From Siphonodentalium dalli (lineage: Eukaryota > Mollusca > Scaphopoda > Gadilida > Siphonodentaliidae), in the NCBI GenBank assembly GCA_032622095.1, contig CP136064.1, forward strand, positions 197,499,948 through 197,563,947: a stretch of 64,000 nucleotides of DNA, given 5' to 3'. Of the stretch, positions 44,901 through 54,220 are shown in pieces (position 1 is the first letter of the stretch; each line of letters starts with the position of its first letter). The translations under genes were made by a program, and so were the position numbers. The notes beneath the pieces were generated by a model. The model did no database searches, had not been told where the DNA came from, and saw nothing but the letters and a program-made list of their open reading frames with translations.

Positions 44901-46637
44901 TGGGGTAAATAACAGGGGACGTCTTGGGGTGAATCTGAGAATCTCTATCAGTTGGTTGACACCCACGGGCCGTATTCTGTTGAAATTAAGTGGACCTTTA
45001 AACAATCTTTAAATAAGAGTAAATTACCCCTCCCTCGAATTCAAATGGGTGGTAATGCGAGCATGCTAAGAGCAGAGAGGTTTTAAAAAAATCAAATACT
45101 GTTGAATACCATAACTGTACCCTGCCAATACTTGTACCTACTTTGATGGTGGTTGTGGTGGTGGTCGGGGGGGGGGGGGGGTCGTCCGGTGCATAATCAT
45201 TAAAAATAACAGTAACTATTTGATTGCGTTATTCATATACATGTACATCGAATTTCCTACATTCTATCTCAGTCAGCTTGCTACAGTTACCATTCAATAG
45301 TTCATATATGTAGGAGATGGCTTATGATAAGCACTATGCTTACTGTCAAATCATGTTATAAACATCCATATATTCCACCTTCATACTCCGAACAATGCGA
45401 AGTATTTGGTTATCAATAAATTATGTTTAAAGGCCCATTTAATTTTCGAGCCACCGATTATTTTTTCTTATAGTGCCTTGATATAGGTTTTAATAACAAT
45501 CTATTACATAATAATTGATTAAAATACTATAATTCGTCACCATTTGGAACGTCTGTATCAGACGTAATAGAAATATGTGAAATCATAGAAACATTCCCCG
45601 TCTCGCTCCCAGAATGCAACACAATTCAAACTAACACATAGAGTTATTCCCCTTCATTGAAAATAATATAATTTGCAAAATCTTAAGCACACAAACACGT
45701 CGGTACCTCAACAGCAACAACATGTTCACAGTTTATTACACCGGATAAGTTGATAATACAATATTTTGGAGATTTCTCTTTCAAATGGTATATAATATCA
45801 TTAAAGGTACGATTGGCCTTGGCGGTGGGTATCCTGTGAAAATATTTCCACCCGTCAAAAACCGCCACAAGCAGAAAGAACATCAAAATGTAGACAGACT
45901 TTGTCCGTATACAAATAAGAAATATCGCATAAACAGTATGTTATTGTCATATTTTTGACCATTGTTATGTAAACAAAAGCATTAAAAGTTACTTTTCTGG
46001 TGTTTGTTTATATTATGATGGTAAACATAAAGAGCGTTCTTTGTGGGTGAATTCCTGATATGGAACGAATAAAGAGCGTTTATGCCATTTGTGTGTGATT
46101 AGCCAGCAGCATTGTGCTGTCTTCTGCAACACAATCAGGCTCTTGCTTAGGTAAAATATAGTAATGTTTTTCTGTTTACGGTGATTGGAACAAATATGAA
46201 TATTTTCGACAGCTAAGGCCTCACGTGCCTTTAATATGGCATATATTTTATATAATATAATCTGGGGGTTCGAAAATTAAAGGGGCCTTTAAAATAATGG
46301 GGCGGTGCCGTTTGAACAAATAAAACACAGACAAGGCTACTCTGATAAATAAGAGAGTTCCATCTATGTTACAGGAACCGTTTACGACGAGGACACCCAA
46401 CAATGTATGTGGAGACACCGAGTACCACAGCCATGCGGTGATTTACTTCCGGGCCAGGACCCCGACGCACCTAGACAGCCATGGCAACAGGCTAACCAAG
46501 GACAAGGATTCTTCCCTAACTTCAACAACCAGAACCAGAACCAGAACCAGAACCAGCCCCAGAACCAGTTCGGACAGCAGCCACCACAGGCTCCACAACA
46601 ACCCGGATTCGGACCAGGATTCCAGGGATTCAACTAA
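28341..46637 (+). CDS. Gene 2: secreted two-domain chitin-binding (CBM14) protein, Q/N-rich isoform
   Basis: Join 28341-28374, 34014-34185, 36389-36555, 46375-46637: 636 nt, 211 aa plus stop; phases 1, 2, 1 as in gene 1. The signal peptide has a likely cut after VFA at residue 16. Domain 1 cysteines are at 26, 38, 44, 54, 67 and 77; domain 2 cysteines at 83, 105, 111, 122, 135 and 145, with CQYYYTC and QQCMWR motifs. These are CBM14/peritrophin-A domains that bind chitin extracellularly. Residues 146-211 form a low-complexity tail with an NQ run and a Gly-Phe end, as in matrix-forming proteins. A second possible last exon (50876-51156) would give a 217-aa form with a basic tail. Promoter elements lie just upstream. 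The tissue role (shell, cuticle, gut lining) cannot be told from sequence. Confidence 0.88.
28394..28585. repeat. Foldback repeat in gene 2 intron 1
   Basis: TACAGTAATGCCCTAAGTAA and its inverse, arms about 85 bases long. It starts 20 bases after the exon 1 donor, as the foldback in gene 1 intron 1 also lies beside exon 1. Confidence 0.85.
28728..29172. mobile_element. TTAA MITE family D, copy 2
   Basis: AAAGGCCCATTTAATTTTCG left, GGAAAATTAAGTGGGTCTTTAA right; inner GGAACGTCTGTGTCTCAGAA block. Confidence 0.82.
29763..30190. mobile_element. TTAA MITE with 45-bp terminal inverted repeats
   Basis: TTAAGAGGGAGGTAAAGTGG and inverse at the far end, both bounded by TTAA. 428 bases, non-coding. Confidence 0.85.
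30336..30956. mobile_element. Element with about 100-bp terminal inverted repeats
   Basis: CACCTGATACAGACCAATGT ... GTGGCATGCC with inverse copies at the right end. The left interior (30470-30600) repeats CGAAATA-like words quasi-periodically. Confidence 0.82.
31099..31480 (+). repeat. Dispersed repeat, copy 1
   Basis: TTAAAGACATATTATGG start, then AACTGATAAGTTAGTA. A direct copy lies at 31790-32155 and a more diverged start at 48136. No coding. Confidence 0.7.
31790..32155 (+). repeat. Dispersed repeat, copy 2
   Basis: Direct repeat of 31099-31480 in the same order (ATATAAGAATGACGGT, GGAGTGTTTCACAT). Flanked on both sides by GAATACC-type minisatellite remnants at about 31748-31785 and 32185-32260. 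Confidence 0.7.
32464..32692. mobile_element. TTAA MITE family E, copy 2
   Basis: TTAACCCTTTCTATACTAAA start; ends in a degenerate TTATTATCTGAACATTTCC. Confidence 0.65.
33120..33596. mobile_element. TTAA MITE family C, copy 2
   Basis: TTAAAGGTACTCAATCCGAT and its inverse at the right, with ATTTGATTCGAGTCGA inside. 477 bases. Confidence 0.8.
33721..33757 (+). repeat. (AAC)n microsatellite
   Basis: About ten CAA/AAC repeats. Lies in gene 2 intron 1, 250 bases before exon 2. Confidence 0.9.
34014..34185 (+). CDS. Gene 2 exon 2: first CBM14 domain
   Basis: Acceptor TTGTTTCAG ends at 34013 and donor GTGAGT starts at 34186. After the end of the signal peptide comes a short QTQNPPP linker, then cysteines in CBM14 spacing (DC, GCKAYEAC, EC, RC). 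It leaves in phase 2. It matches gene 1 exon 2 in position and phase. Confidence 0.92.
34481..34950. mobile_element. Double-hairpin element with unrelated outer ends
   Basis: Ends TATGTGACCCGCCATATCAA and inverse. Inside, the same 69-bp palindrome as at 27271 is present at 34828-34896, and a truncated one lies near 34536-34575. Nothing recognised in 34951-35888. Confidence 0.87.
35889..35935. repeat. (TA)n microsatellite
   Basis: Pure TA run of about 23 repeats in gene 2 intron 2. Confidence 0.92.
36389..36555 (+). CDS. Gene 2 exon 3: start of second CBM14 domain
   Basis: Acceptor TTTTTTCAG ends at 36388; donor GTAACC starts at 36556, somewhat weak. It encodes APPC closing domain 1, then DC, PCQYYYTC and the HECSPG at which the domain is split. 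It leaves in phase 1, exactly as gene 1 exon 3 does. Confidence 0.92.
36869..37144. mobile_element. TTAA MITE family E, copy 3
   Basis: TTAACCCTTTCTGTACTGAA start; hairpin AATGTTCAGATAATGAGTTC with inverse at 37060-37100. The right TTAA has decayed to TTAC. Confidence 0.72.
37277..37364 (+). repeat. 29-bp tandem repeat, 3 units
   Basis: GCCAATCACATGAATGCAG followed by TACACTGGCA, three identical units. Confidence 0.92.
37563..38916. mobile_element. Element with inverted minisatellite arms
   Basis: Left arm 37563-37837 repeats CCGATTCTCCGAAGG and CCCATAACTCCGAAG; right arm 38690-38916 is the inverse array (CTTCGGAGTTATGGG, TTCGGAGAATCGG). Inside the arms are inverted single-copy flanks (TAGTGTACAGTC against GACTATACACTA). 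The core holds hAT-like ends. Confidence 0.82.
37881..38656. mobile_element. hAT-like terminal repeats in the core
   Basis: CAGTGGCGAAGCCAAGG at 37881 and CCCGCCACTG at 38656 resemble hAT MITE ends; internal facing ends also lie near 38086 and 38442, suggesting two small elements or one disrupted by another. C and G homopolymers (38039 and 38606) lie near the inner ends. No transposase frame. Confidence 0.55.
43925..44020. repeat. Foldback repeat
   Basis: TATATCCACAGGTCACCTGG and GGTTGTCGCACCAGGATACA arms. Between 39066 and 43924 only short open frames without recognised similarity were seen. These include minus-strand frames at 39129-39410, 39656-39991, 40300-40518 and 43004-43550, which I do not call as genes. 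Confidence 0.6.
44091..44440. mobile_element. TTAA MITE family B, copy 1 (foldback)
   Basis: TTAAAGGGGCACTGTACACC and inverted GTACAGTACCCCTTTAA; the centre is a long palindrome around TTTATGACTCCAGTCGTAAA, so the whole element can fold on itself. Confidence 0.87.
44679..45001. mobile_element. TTAA MITE family D, copy 3
   Basis: TTAAAGGCCCACTAAATGTT left and AAATTAAGTGGACCTTTAA right, AGGAAGCTCCAGAACATTG inside. Confidence 0.82.
45427..46292. mobile_element. TTAA MITE family D, copy 4, split by family A
   Basis: Outer ends TTAAAGGCCCATTTAATTTT and AATTAAAGGGGCCTTTAA. Its middle is interrupted at 45801-46234. The right end lies 82 bases before exon 4a of gene 2. Confidence 0.87.
45801..46234 (+). 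mobile_element. TTAA MITE family A, copy 5 (nested)
   Basis: TTAAAGGTACGATTGG to CACGTGCCTTTAA; lies inside family D between TATAATATCA and TATGGCATAT, and is therefore younger than it. Confidence 0.88.
46375..46637 (+). CDS. Gene 2 exon 4a: domain end and Q/N-rich tail
   Basis: Acceptor GTTACAG ends at 46374. It opens with GTVYDED and QQCMWR, closes the second chitin-binding domain with PQPCGD, then runs into a Gln/Asn/Pro-rich tail with NQ dipeptide repeats and a GFGPGFQGFN end before TAA. The pyrimidine tract is poor. Two nested MITEs end only 82 bases upstream of the exon. Confidence 0.9.
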
Positions 46638-46647
46638 ATTAGTGCTT

Positions 46648-46653
46648 AATAAA
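46648..46653 (+). terminator. Polyadenylation signal after exon 4a
   Basis: AATAAA lies 11 bases past the exon 4a stop codon. A second AATAAA follows about 45 bases later. Both fit a short 3' UTR. Confidence 0.6.
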
Positions 46654-46809
46654 CTATGAGAATGTGTTTCGTATTCCAACGTTTATTTCTATTCTAATAA
46701 ATGTTTGTATTTGTCCACAAACTGACTTCGTGTCTTGAATATCTTTTGGAGAGGGAGACATGGGAGGCGTTTTCTCCGATATACGTAATGAATGATGTCA
46801 CAGTCAGTC

Positions 46810-48031
46810 TTAAAGATACAGGCGGCGTTGGCGGTGGGTATTCTGTTAAAATATTCAGCTCCGTCAAAAACCGCCACTATATAAACAGAAAGAATAGTTA
46901 AGAAATAAATACACGGTGTTCTTATAACGACCCCGCTCGGCGCGCTTGCGCGCCCGAGCTCGGGTCGTGTATAGGTAACAGATGGGCGCGCGTACTTGTG
47001 ACGTCACACATAAATTACAGTATACCGTGAAGGAGAAATTTTTATTCACACAACATTTTCGTGGGAAAATCACATGACTTCCGGCAGTGGTTTCACAAAA
47101 TCGCGGAATCAGCAATGAAACGAATTTACTACTCCACAACTTCCGATATGTGGCAATGGACAACTGAAGTATTTATTTATAAACAGTAAGTTGTTATGAA
47201 TATGTCATGCAAAGGTTAATATTAGATCAGTTTCATTTGTTAGCTAAATGAATGCAGTTACGGCGTCGTGACGTCAAAACGTCGTTCGTCTCTGCGAGCC
47301 AGAATCCAGACATGACTGGACGCATTGTGTCGTCTTCGCTTAATCGCAGCGACGTACATTGTAGTCTATATCATTCACTATATACATTACAATATAGAGG
47401 CTTTTATTATCAAAGGTCGATAGGCTATATTAAGGCATCATGTACTCATCGAAGTCCACTGGCATCCAAACAGATCTGCACTAACAATCAAGCATTCGCG
47501 TCGCTGACATGCGTATAGGCCTAATATATGCATATTATATAGTTCCATGACTATTTGCACGATCCTTTGCATTGTCCGTCTTCTTACTATTATGTCGGGG
47601 TCGTTCTTTATATGCCTTGCATATTATCATATTATCAATCAGAAATATGGCATAAACAGTATGTTATTGTCAAATGTGTTTCCTTTGTTATGTAAACAAA
47701 AGCAAAAAACGTTAGATCCGGATATGGTAAACATAAAGAGCGTTATTTGTTACTGTTTTCCTGATATGGAAATAGTAAAGAGCGTTTATATCATTTGTGT
47801 GTGATTAACCAATAGAATTGCGCTGTGTTATGTACACAGAAGCAAAACTTCTGTAACACGAGAAGGTTCTTGTTTACGTACACCATCGTACGTCTTGACG
47901 ACAATATACTATTTACGCGCTGGTTATGTTTGGCATATGAACAAAACTATATATATTTTAATATTCCTTCCGTTGATGGCGATTTGAACAAATATGAATA
48001 TTTCTGCAACGAACGCCGCCCGTGCCTTTAA
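46810..48031 (+). mobile_element. TTAA MITE family A, copy 6, interrupted
   Basis: Left part 46810-46900 (TTAAAGATACAGGCGGCG) and right part about 47628-48031 (ends GCCCGTGCCTTTAA) flank about 720 bases of unrelated sequence that includes a GC-rich palindromic patch near 46930-46970. No coding frame supports a gene in the insert. Confidence 0.72.
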
Positions 48032-48135
48032 TGGGCGGGGCATTGTATTTGCTCTGACACAGTCGTCTGCTCAAATTCAATGAGTTTCGGTCCATTATGA
48101 TTTGATAACAAAAACATTGTTTGAAAATAGCCGAT

Positions 48136-48260
48136 TTAAAGACGTATTGTGGACTTATTTCATTGAATAGAACCAATCTGTGAGTATCCAAACATTATCC
48201 CCGTTGGAAGAATGTAACAACGAACTTAGAATATCGAAAATTCAAACCATTTGAGAGAAC
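48136..48260 (+). repeat. Dispersed repeat, diverged partial copy 3
   Basis: TTAAAGACGTATTGTGGACT matches the start of 31099. The rest is weak. Nothing recognised in 48261-49241. Confidence 0.5.
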
Positions 48261-49241
48261 ACAACGAATGAACTACGCACAAGTGTAAATATTTACTAAT
48301 TTATTCGGGACGCATTATTGGACCTAAACATTACGGCAATGATTGGGCCAATGCTATTCACTGCGTGTAATTATTTTATAACATTGAGGCTGATTTCTGA
48401 GTATTTGGATATCTAATTTATTAACATAACTTATTTTGGCATAATTATTTGTTGGAATCTCTGGATCTATCAGGCAAAAAATCTAGAATTTCACCTATCA
48501 TCATCTTACTTGTATGAAGAATCTGAGCAATTATTAAGAAACGACAAACAACAATGGATTTTAATACATTTGAGAGGTTGGTTAATATTATTTTCTTGTT
48601 TGTCCATTTCGGTACCAAGAACTGCTGGAATAATTAGTAATTTCACACAACGCTTAATTCACAAATAGCTTATTGTCTATGCTATAATAGAGGAGGCTTA
48701 ATTTGTATCATAATGTTAAGATAGATTTTAATAATGTAATATAGCATCATATACCCATATATTATAATGAAGAATAAATCAGTCACAACTATTCCAGCCC
48801 AATAACAACACATGTTGATACGCAGTGTGGTTCACTCAAGCAGGGAGCAATCAACTGGAATTAGGCCACATTGTTAAGAGATATGGTGGTCAGCTTTGAC
48901 TTGGTTATGAACACATGACCCAGAACTCATCTCATCAAGTTTTCATTGATCAACAGTCACGACATGAACATTCTCAAATATAGGAAATTATTAATGGGTA
49001 ATAGCCTTTCCAAATGAAATAATCATTAAATTTCACGAATCAAGAATAATTAAGTCTCCCCTCATGATCTATAGATATGATACCATGTATGAACTGCACT
49101 TTTTAAAGAAATCTATTCTACAGAAATTCTTGGTACCTGAAAACAAATTTTTGAGAAAATCAAGTTGGAAATACTAGGAAATGGTGGCAAAACGTACGCC
49201 TTATCCTTAATCAGATATGTAGGAAGGTTTACATCAAACAT

Positions 49242-49558
49242 TTAAAGGTCGATTTTATTTCGAGTCACCGTTTATTTTTCATAGTGCCTTGATATACGGT
49301 TTAATACAAATCTACGACGTAAAATATGACCAAGATACTATAAATCATCACAATTTGGAACGGCTGTGTCTCAGAAGGTGCCCATAGAGTAAAAAAAAAA
49401 AGAAGCTGAAATCAGAGAAACATTCTCCCGTCTCGCTTCCAGAATGCAACAACATTCAAACTAACATATAGAATTATTCCCCTTCCATTGAAAAAAAATA
49501 TACTTTGCAGTACATTCAGATGAAACTTAAGCACAAAAAAAACCCACGCCGGTACCTC

Positions 49559-49589
<31 letters not shown>

Positions 49590-49723
49590 CCATGTTCACA
49601 GTTTATTACATCGGATAAGTTGATAATACAATGTTTTGGGGCTTCCTCTTTCAAATGGTATATAATATGGCATATATTTTATATAATGTGAACTGGTGGT
49701 TCGGAAATTAAGTGGTGGGCATT
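49242..49723. mobile_element. TTAA MITE family D, copy 5
   Basis: TTAAAGGTCGATTTTATTTC start, TTCGGAAATTAAGTGG end; contains an AAC microsatellite at 49558-49588. Confidence 0.78.
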
Positions 49724-49840
49724 TCAGTAATCAGAAGCTGTACAACTAATGACCAGATCATTCGTGATAGGTTTCGCAAACAAGCGATTACAATTAACGG
49801 TTTCATCGCGGGAGCTGCTCTTGTGCATAATTAAAGATTA

Positions 49841-50039
49841 TGTGCCAGTGCATTCTCTTATATGCGAGTCTGCCATCGGGAGCCTCGCACACATACGAGA
49901 ATGTATTAGCTTACAAGGTAAATATTATTAGGCCATGCAATCTATTTTATTATATATGCGAGACTCGCATATATAAGATAATACATTGGGCACAGGGCTT
50001 TCGCAAAATTTAAGGAAGCTCCAGACATGGAAAGGTTAA
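49841..50039. mobile_element. Double-hairpin MITE, degenerate copy
   Basis: GTGCCAGTGCATTCTCTTAT hairpins, then CAGACATGGAAAGGTTAA; left terminus unclear. Confidence 0.68.
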
Positions 50040-50207
50040 TAGTTGCAACTATGTTGGGCTCCATGAGCCGACCCCCCCCCCGACTTCATAATCTTGCCCA
50101 GTCACTGGTATAACATCTGCCATCGATCAAGTTTGTCTATCGGATTGCCACCAGCGTTAAATTTCTCTTAACTGTATGTCCGTGCAATACATATGCTACA
50201 GAGTTAT

Positions 50208-50369
50208 ATAAGGATTAAATGTCATGTGGACTGTTTTTATGGAGATGTAACCGTGAGGTAAGTGGTCATAACTTGTGTAAAACCCGATGGGTTTTACATA
50301 CAAGTTATGACCACTTACCTCACGGTTACATCTCCATAAAAACAGTCCACATGACAGTTAATCCTTATA
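50208..50369. repeat. Near-perfect 75-bp-arm palindrome
   Basis: ATAAGGATTAAATGTCATGTGG runs to a centre at AAACCCGATGGGTTT and back with almost no mismatches. Nothing recognised in 50370-50875 except a CACGTG and CCAAT patch near 50645-50670. Confidence 0.9.
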
Positions 50370-50875
50370 TTTATATACATTTAGCGAAAAAGCCACTTTT
50401 GTGAATGTATTTAAATCGAAAAGTGTATCGTGACAAAACCAGCCCAAAATATCCCATAGCACCCTTGGCAAATGTTAACAGGAACAATTGAAACCCGATG
50501 ATTTATTAAGTCAATCCTGCGCGAATCCAAATGCGCCCAAAACATTACGCGTTCGTCTTTCCAAATCCAAATGACGTATCGATGTTGTTATGAGCTTGCA
50601 GTTATAAGCCGTTGCGCATTCACCGAGAAATAATTGCAACTAGCCACGTGGGCGCCGACCAATCAGAATGCTGGATTTAGTGATGACAACACTTATTATG
50701 TAAATATACATGTGTACCAGTTATTTCAAATGAGAAAAAGATGGAAACAATTATCGATAAAGCAATGTATTTGGATGTTTCGTGCATGATTATTACGCCA
50801 AGGAAAGCGAAGTGAATTATAATTGTTAGTTGCAATTGTGATTATGCAAAACCTCTCTATTGGCCCTTTTTTCAG

Positions 50876-51156
50876 GAACCGTTTACGACGAAGAGAGACA
50901 AGAATGTAGTTGGCGATTCAGAGTACAGCAGCCGTGTGGAGACCTGGCGCCTGGCCAACGCCCCGCTAATTTCGGCGGTAGATTTTTCTTCAACAGCCTG
51001 GGAAGAAACGCGCCAATCGAAGCGAGAACCATTAAGAACCATGCCGTCGCCATTAAAAACCCGGTCGTCGTCCCACGACGAGCCATGCCACCGGTACCCG
51101 TCAGTGTAGACCGGTATCCATACCCGTACCGAAACTTCTGGAGATGGGTACAGTAA
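50876..51156 (+). CDS. Gene 2 exon 4b: alternative last exon with basic tail
   Basis: Acceptor CCCTTTTTTCAG ends at 50875, a stronger pyrimidine tract than that of exon 4a. It opens in phase 1 with GTVYDEE, then QEC, SWRFR and QQPCGDLAPGQ, closely matching exon 4a. The tail differs: Arg/Lys-rich with Gly-Arg and Pro-Val, ending in a Tyr/Arg-rich segment and TAG/TAA-type stop at 51154-51156. Spliced to exons 1-3 it makes a 217-aa isoform. No separate signal-peptide or first-domain exons were found between 46637 and 50876. It is therefore best read as an alternative terminal exon, less likely as the remnant of a third gene. Confidence 0.8.
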
Positions 51157-51236
51157 ATAGGCGTCACTGAAATGACAGCATAATCTCAACGTGTGAACCA
51201 TAGGCACCAGTCATATATCTGTTTGTTTCTTCATTC

Positions 51237-51242
51237 ATTAAA
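51237..51242 (+). terminator. Possible polyadenylation signal after exon 4b
   Basis: ATTAAA lies about 80 bases after the exon 4b stop. It is the nearest signal-like hexamer. Confidence 0.4.
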
Positions 51243-51351
51243 CCAAGTGTTTCACTTTAAGACAGTCTTTTCTCAACTATATATAGGAACCCACATTCCC
51301 CAAAACAGATTTGTGGCATATATATATAAGCTTCAAAGGAGGCCAATGCCA

Positions 51352-51988
51352 TTAAAGGGGTACTGTACACAGAGATAGACGATTTTTGTATTTACTCCCA
51401 CTGAAATAACTTTCAAGTTAGATTGTGTTCGCGTTATATACGAGTTTCGTATAAACCTAATTTAGCGAAGAAAATATTGATCTTGGAAACAATTTACGAT
51501 TTCAAACTACGCGCCATGTTTTTGACCTTCACCGGAGAAGACGCAGGTCGCATGAAGAACCGGAAGTTCGTTGTTCACAGCTTCAATCTCTTTCGTCGAA
51601 CAATCTCACTCCCTATAAAAAATACTTGACGCTTTGAATCTTGTTTCTTTCTCCTTTTTTCCGAATCGGTTATAGCGGGCCTTTCTTTTGCAGGTAACAT
51701 GTTTTGTTTGCAACTCAATAATGTTCGCGAACGGCCGTCGATAAAAGTCACCCAACATATGAGATTTCAAGAACGGTAACTCGTAATGGCATAATTCTCC
51801 ATTTTATGACTCCAGCCATAAATTGATTTATATTAAATAATTCAATTTTACTTTTATGTTAGCCTGTTAACCGGAAGGTTTTCAGTAGACATCATCGACT
51901 CAAATTAGTTATTTTAAAATATAATATTGATATTAGATAGCTATTGTCACCAGGAATTTATTGAAATTGGGGTACAGTACCCCTTTAA
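51352..51988. mobile_element. TTAA MITE family B, copy 2
   Basis: TTAAAGGGGTACTGTACACA left and GGGGTACAGTACCCCTTTAA right. 637 bases, longer than copy 1 and lacking its central palindrome. Confidence 0.82.
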
Positions 51989-52269
51989 GGTTTTCAGTTA
52001 ACATGTCATTGTAGCAATTGTTGGTATTTTGGAATGAAAGTGTCAATGACACTGTAGCTCAACGTGGGGAGGAGTTAGTCATTTTATGCTGGGCAGTCAA
52101 TATAATGATAGAGAAGGAAAGTGAAAAAAGTTTCAGTAAAGGGATTGTATTGTGTAAATGAAATTATTTTCATTTCAAACATTTCTCCAACCAATGCGGG
52201 GTGCAGGGTATGCCTATGGCTTCAAATGTGAAATCTAAGATGGCTGCAGACGGTCTTTTTTTTTCTTCC

Positions 52270-53000
52270 GAATTTCAGAAAAATTGTTACCCCCCATCTG
52301 GAGGTCACCACGAAGAACCATGTGACGTTTGGATGATAAATGAGGGATGCGGCATATAGGGTGTGCCGAAGGATTTAGTCATGCATGCATGAACAGAGTA
52401 ACATTCAAGATGGCTGCTGGCGAGGCGACCATGTTTTTCAACGAATTGAGGAAGAATTGGCTGGCTCCCATCTAGAGGTCACCCAAAGATCCTTATGAAG
52501 TTTGGTGACGATTGGATGAGGATTCTGGTCTGTCGGTTGTGCAGAAGGATTTAGTCATGCAAAGAGCAAAATCCAAGATGGCTGCTGGCAGCCATGTTTT
52601 TAACGAATATCAATGGTCCCCATCTAGAGGTCACCCCGAATATCCATATGAAGTTTGGTGACGATCAGATGAGGGATGTGGTCTGTGGTGTGTGCCAAAG
52701 GATTTAGTCATATTAAAGATGGCTGCCGGCGGCCGTGTTTTTCATCTTAAAATGTTCAAATTTGATAGCTCCCATCTAGAGGTGATCTTAAATATGCTTG
52801 GAAATTTTCAAAACATTTCTCCAATAAACGCGGGCTGCAGGGTGTGCCAATGAATTTAAATTTGAAATCAAAGATGGCTGCTGGCGGCCATCCTTTTTAA
52901 TGAATTTCCAGAGGTCACCCGAAGTATGAAGTTTGGCGATGAAAGATTATCCCTGTAGGGTGTGTCAAACGACGCACGGATGGACGCCCCGATGGACGGA
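52270..53000 (+). repeat. Degenerate tandem repeat, unit about 150 bases
   Basis: CCCATCTAGAGGTCACC recurs near 52297, 52468, 52619, 52768 and 52908, with AAGATGGCTGC and GGATTTAGTCATGC in each unit. Ends in a GATGGACGGATGGACGGACG run. Nothing recognised in 53040-53658. Confidence 0.85.
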
Positions 53001-53658
53001 TGGACGGACGACAACCCATAGCAATAGCTCAAACTAGGTTGAGCTAAAACAAAAAATGTCATGTATCTTAAAATATGGCTGATTATGTCACAAGATCCTT
53101 GACCGAAATGATTCGTACTCCAAAAGCCCAACCATTAATCATAATTGATATATACCTTCACGAGCGCAACTATGCCGTAGTGGGCGTCTTGTATAATATG
53201 AACTCTTTTTCTTTGTCAATAGTGGCACGTGGAATATGATCGTGTCTTAATATGCCAGCTCATTGTCACGTGACTTCCCGGTATATTGAGCCTTAATGCA
53301 ATGGACCATAGTGCCATAACATTACAGAACACTGTCCCATTAGTTTAAGTAACATAATACCGTTGTATCATATCTATATTGAACATAGTACCATAATCGT
53401 TAATAACATTTTACAATAAACTTATGCAACGTTGTGCCATAGCCTAGTGGGACTTTGTACCGTAGTACCATGAAACATTATTGTGTCGATATAGAACATT
53501 GCAACCTATATTTACGAAAAATGTGCCACATCTATGCGGATCTGAACTTTACGGCACTATGTGCGAAACAATTTTCCGGAACTTTATTCCGTTTGAAAAC
53601 GGAAATTTTATAACATTTTATACATAGCATGACCCAAAACCAGTGAAATGTGGCGTTA

Positions 53659-53934
53659 TTAACCCTTGACTTGTCCCCATGACTGGAGCTTCCTGAAATG
53701 TTGAGAAAACCCTGTGCCAATGCATTCTCTTATATGTGCGAGTTTCCCCATAGAGTGCCTCGAATATATAAGAGAATAAATGTGCCTAACAATTTTGACC
53801 TTGACCTTGTTAGCCAGTGCATTCTCTTATACATGCTGCGAGACGCCCTATGGGAGACTCGCATATATAAGATAATGTACTGGCACAATATATTTAATTC
53901 TGCAACAGCGCAGCTCCCACCATGCAAGGGTTAA
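53659..53934. mobile_element. Double-hairpin MITE, variant outer ends
   Basis: TTAACCCTTGACTTGTCC to CATGCAAGGGTTAA; two diverged hairpins built on CCAATGCATTCTCTTAT. Confidence 0.8.
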
Positions 53935-54097
53935 AACAGGTCCTTATACCCTTTGCACTAAAATTATAATAAAGGAAGGAATTATATAAACAGTATTACA
54001 TTATAATCAGTTGAAGGTTCATTTGGCACTGATCTCATGTGGGCAGTATTATGTGAAATGTATTTAATATAGAACAATATCGTGCACCATCTCATTC

Positions 54098-54220
54098 GGT
54101 GTGTGTGTGTGTGTGGGTGGGTGTGTGTGTGTGAGGGTGTGTGTGGGTGAGGGAGGGTGTGTGTGTGTGGGGGGGGGGGGGGGTGTGAGGGTGTGTGTGT
54201 GTGGGGGGGGGGGTGTCCCC
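54098..54220 (+). repeat. (GT)n/G-rich low-complexity tract
   Basis: GT repeats broken by G runs of up to about 13. Long open frames across it on both strands are composition artefacts. Nothing recognised in 54221-55229. Confidence 0.92.

Noticed and set aside
46382-46679. Long open frames on the opposite strand and in other frames of exon 4a
   Set aside because: They are shadows of the Q/N-repeat codons; only the plus frame continues the chitin-binding domain with correct phase.
50860-51156. Exon 4b as a free-standing gene starting at the ATG at 50860
   Set aside because: That ATG lies in the pyrimidine tract before a strong acceptor; the protein would lack a signal peptide and most of the domain.
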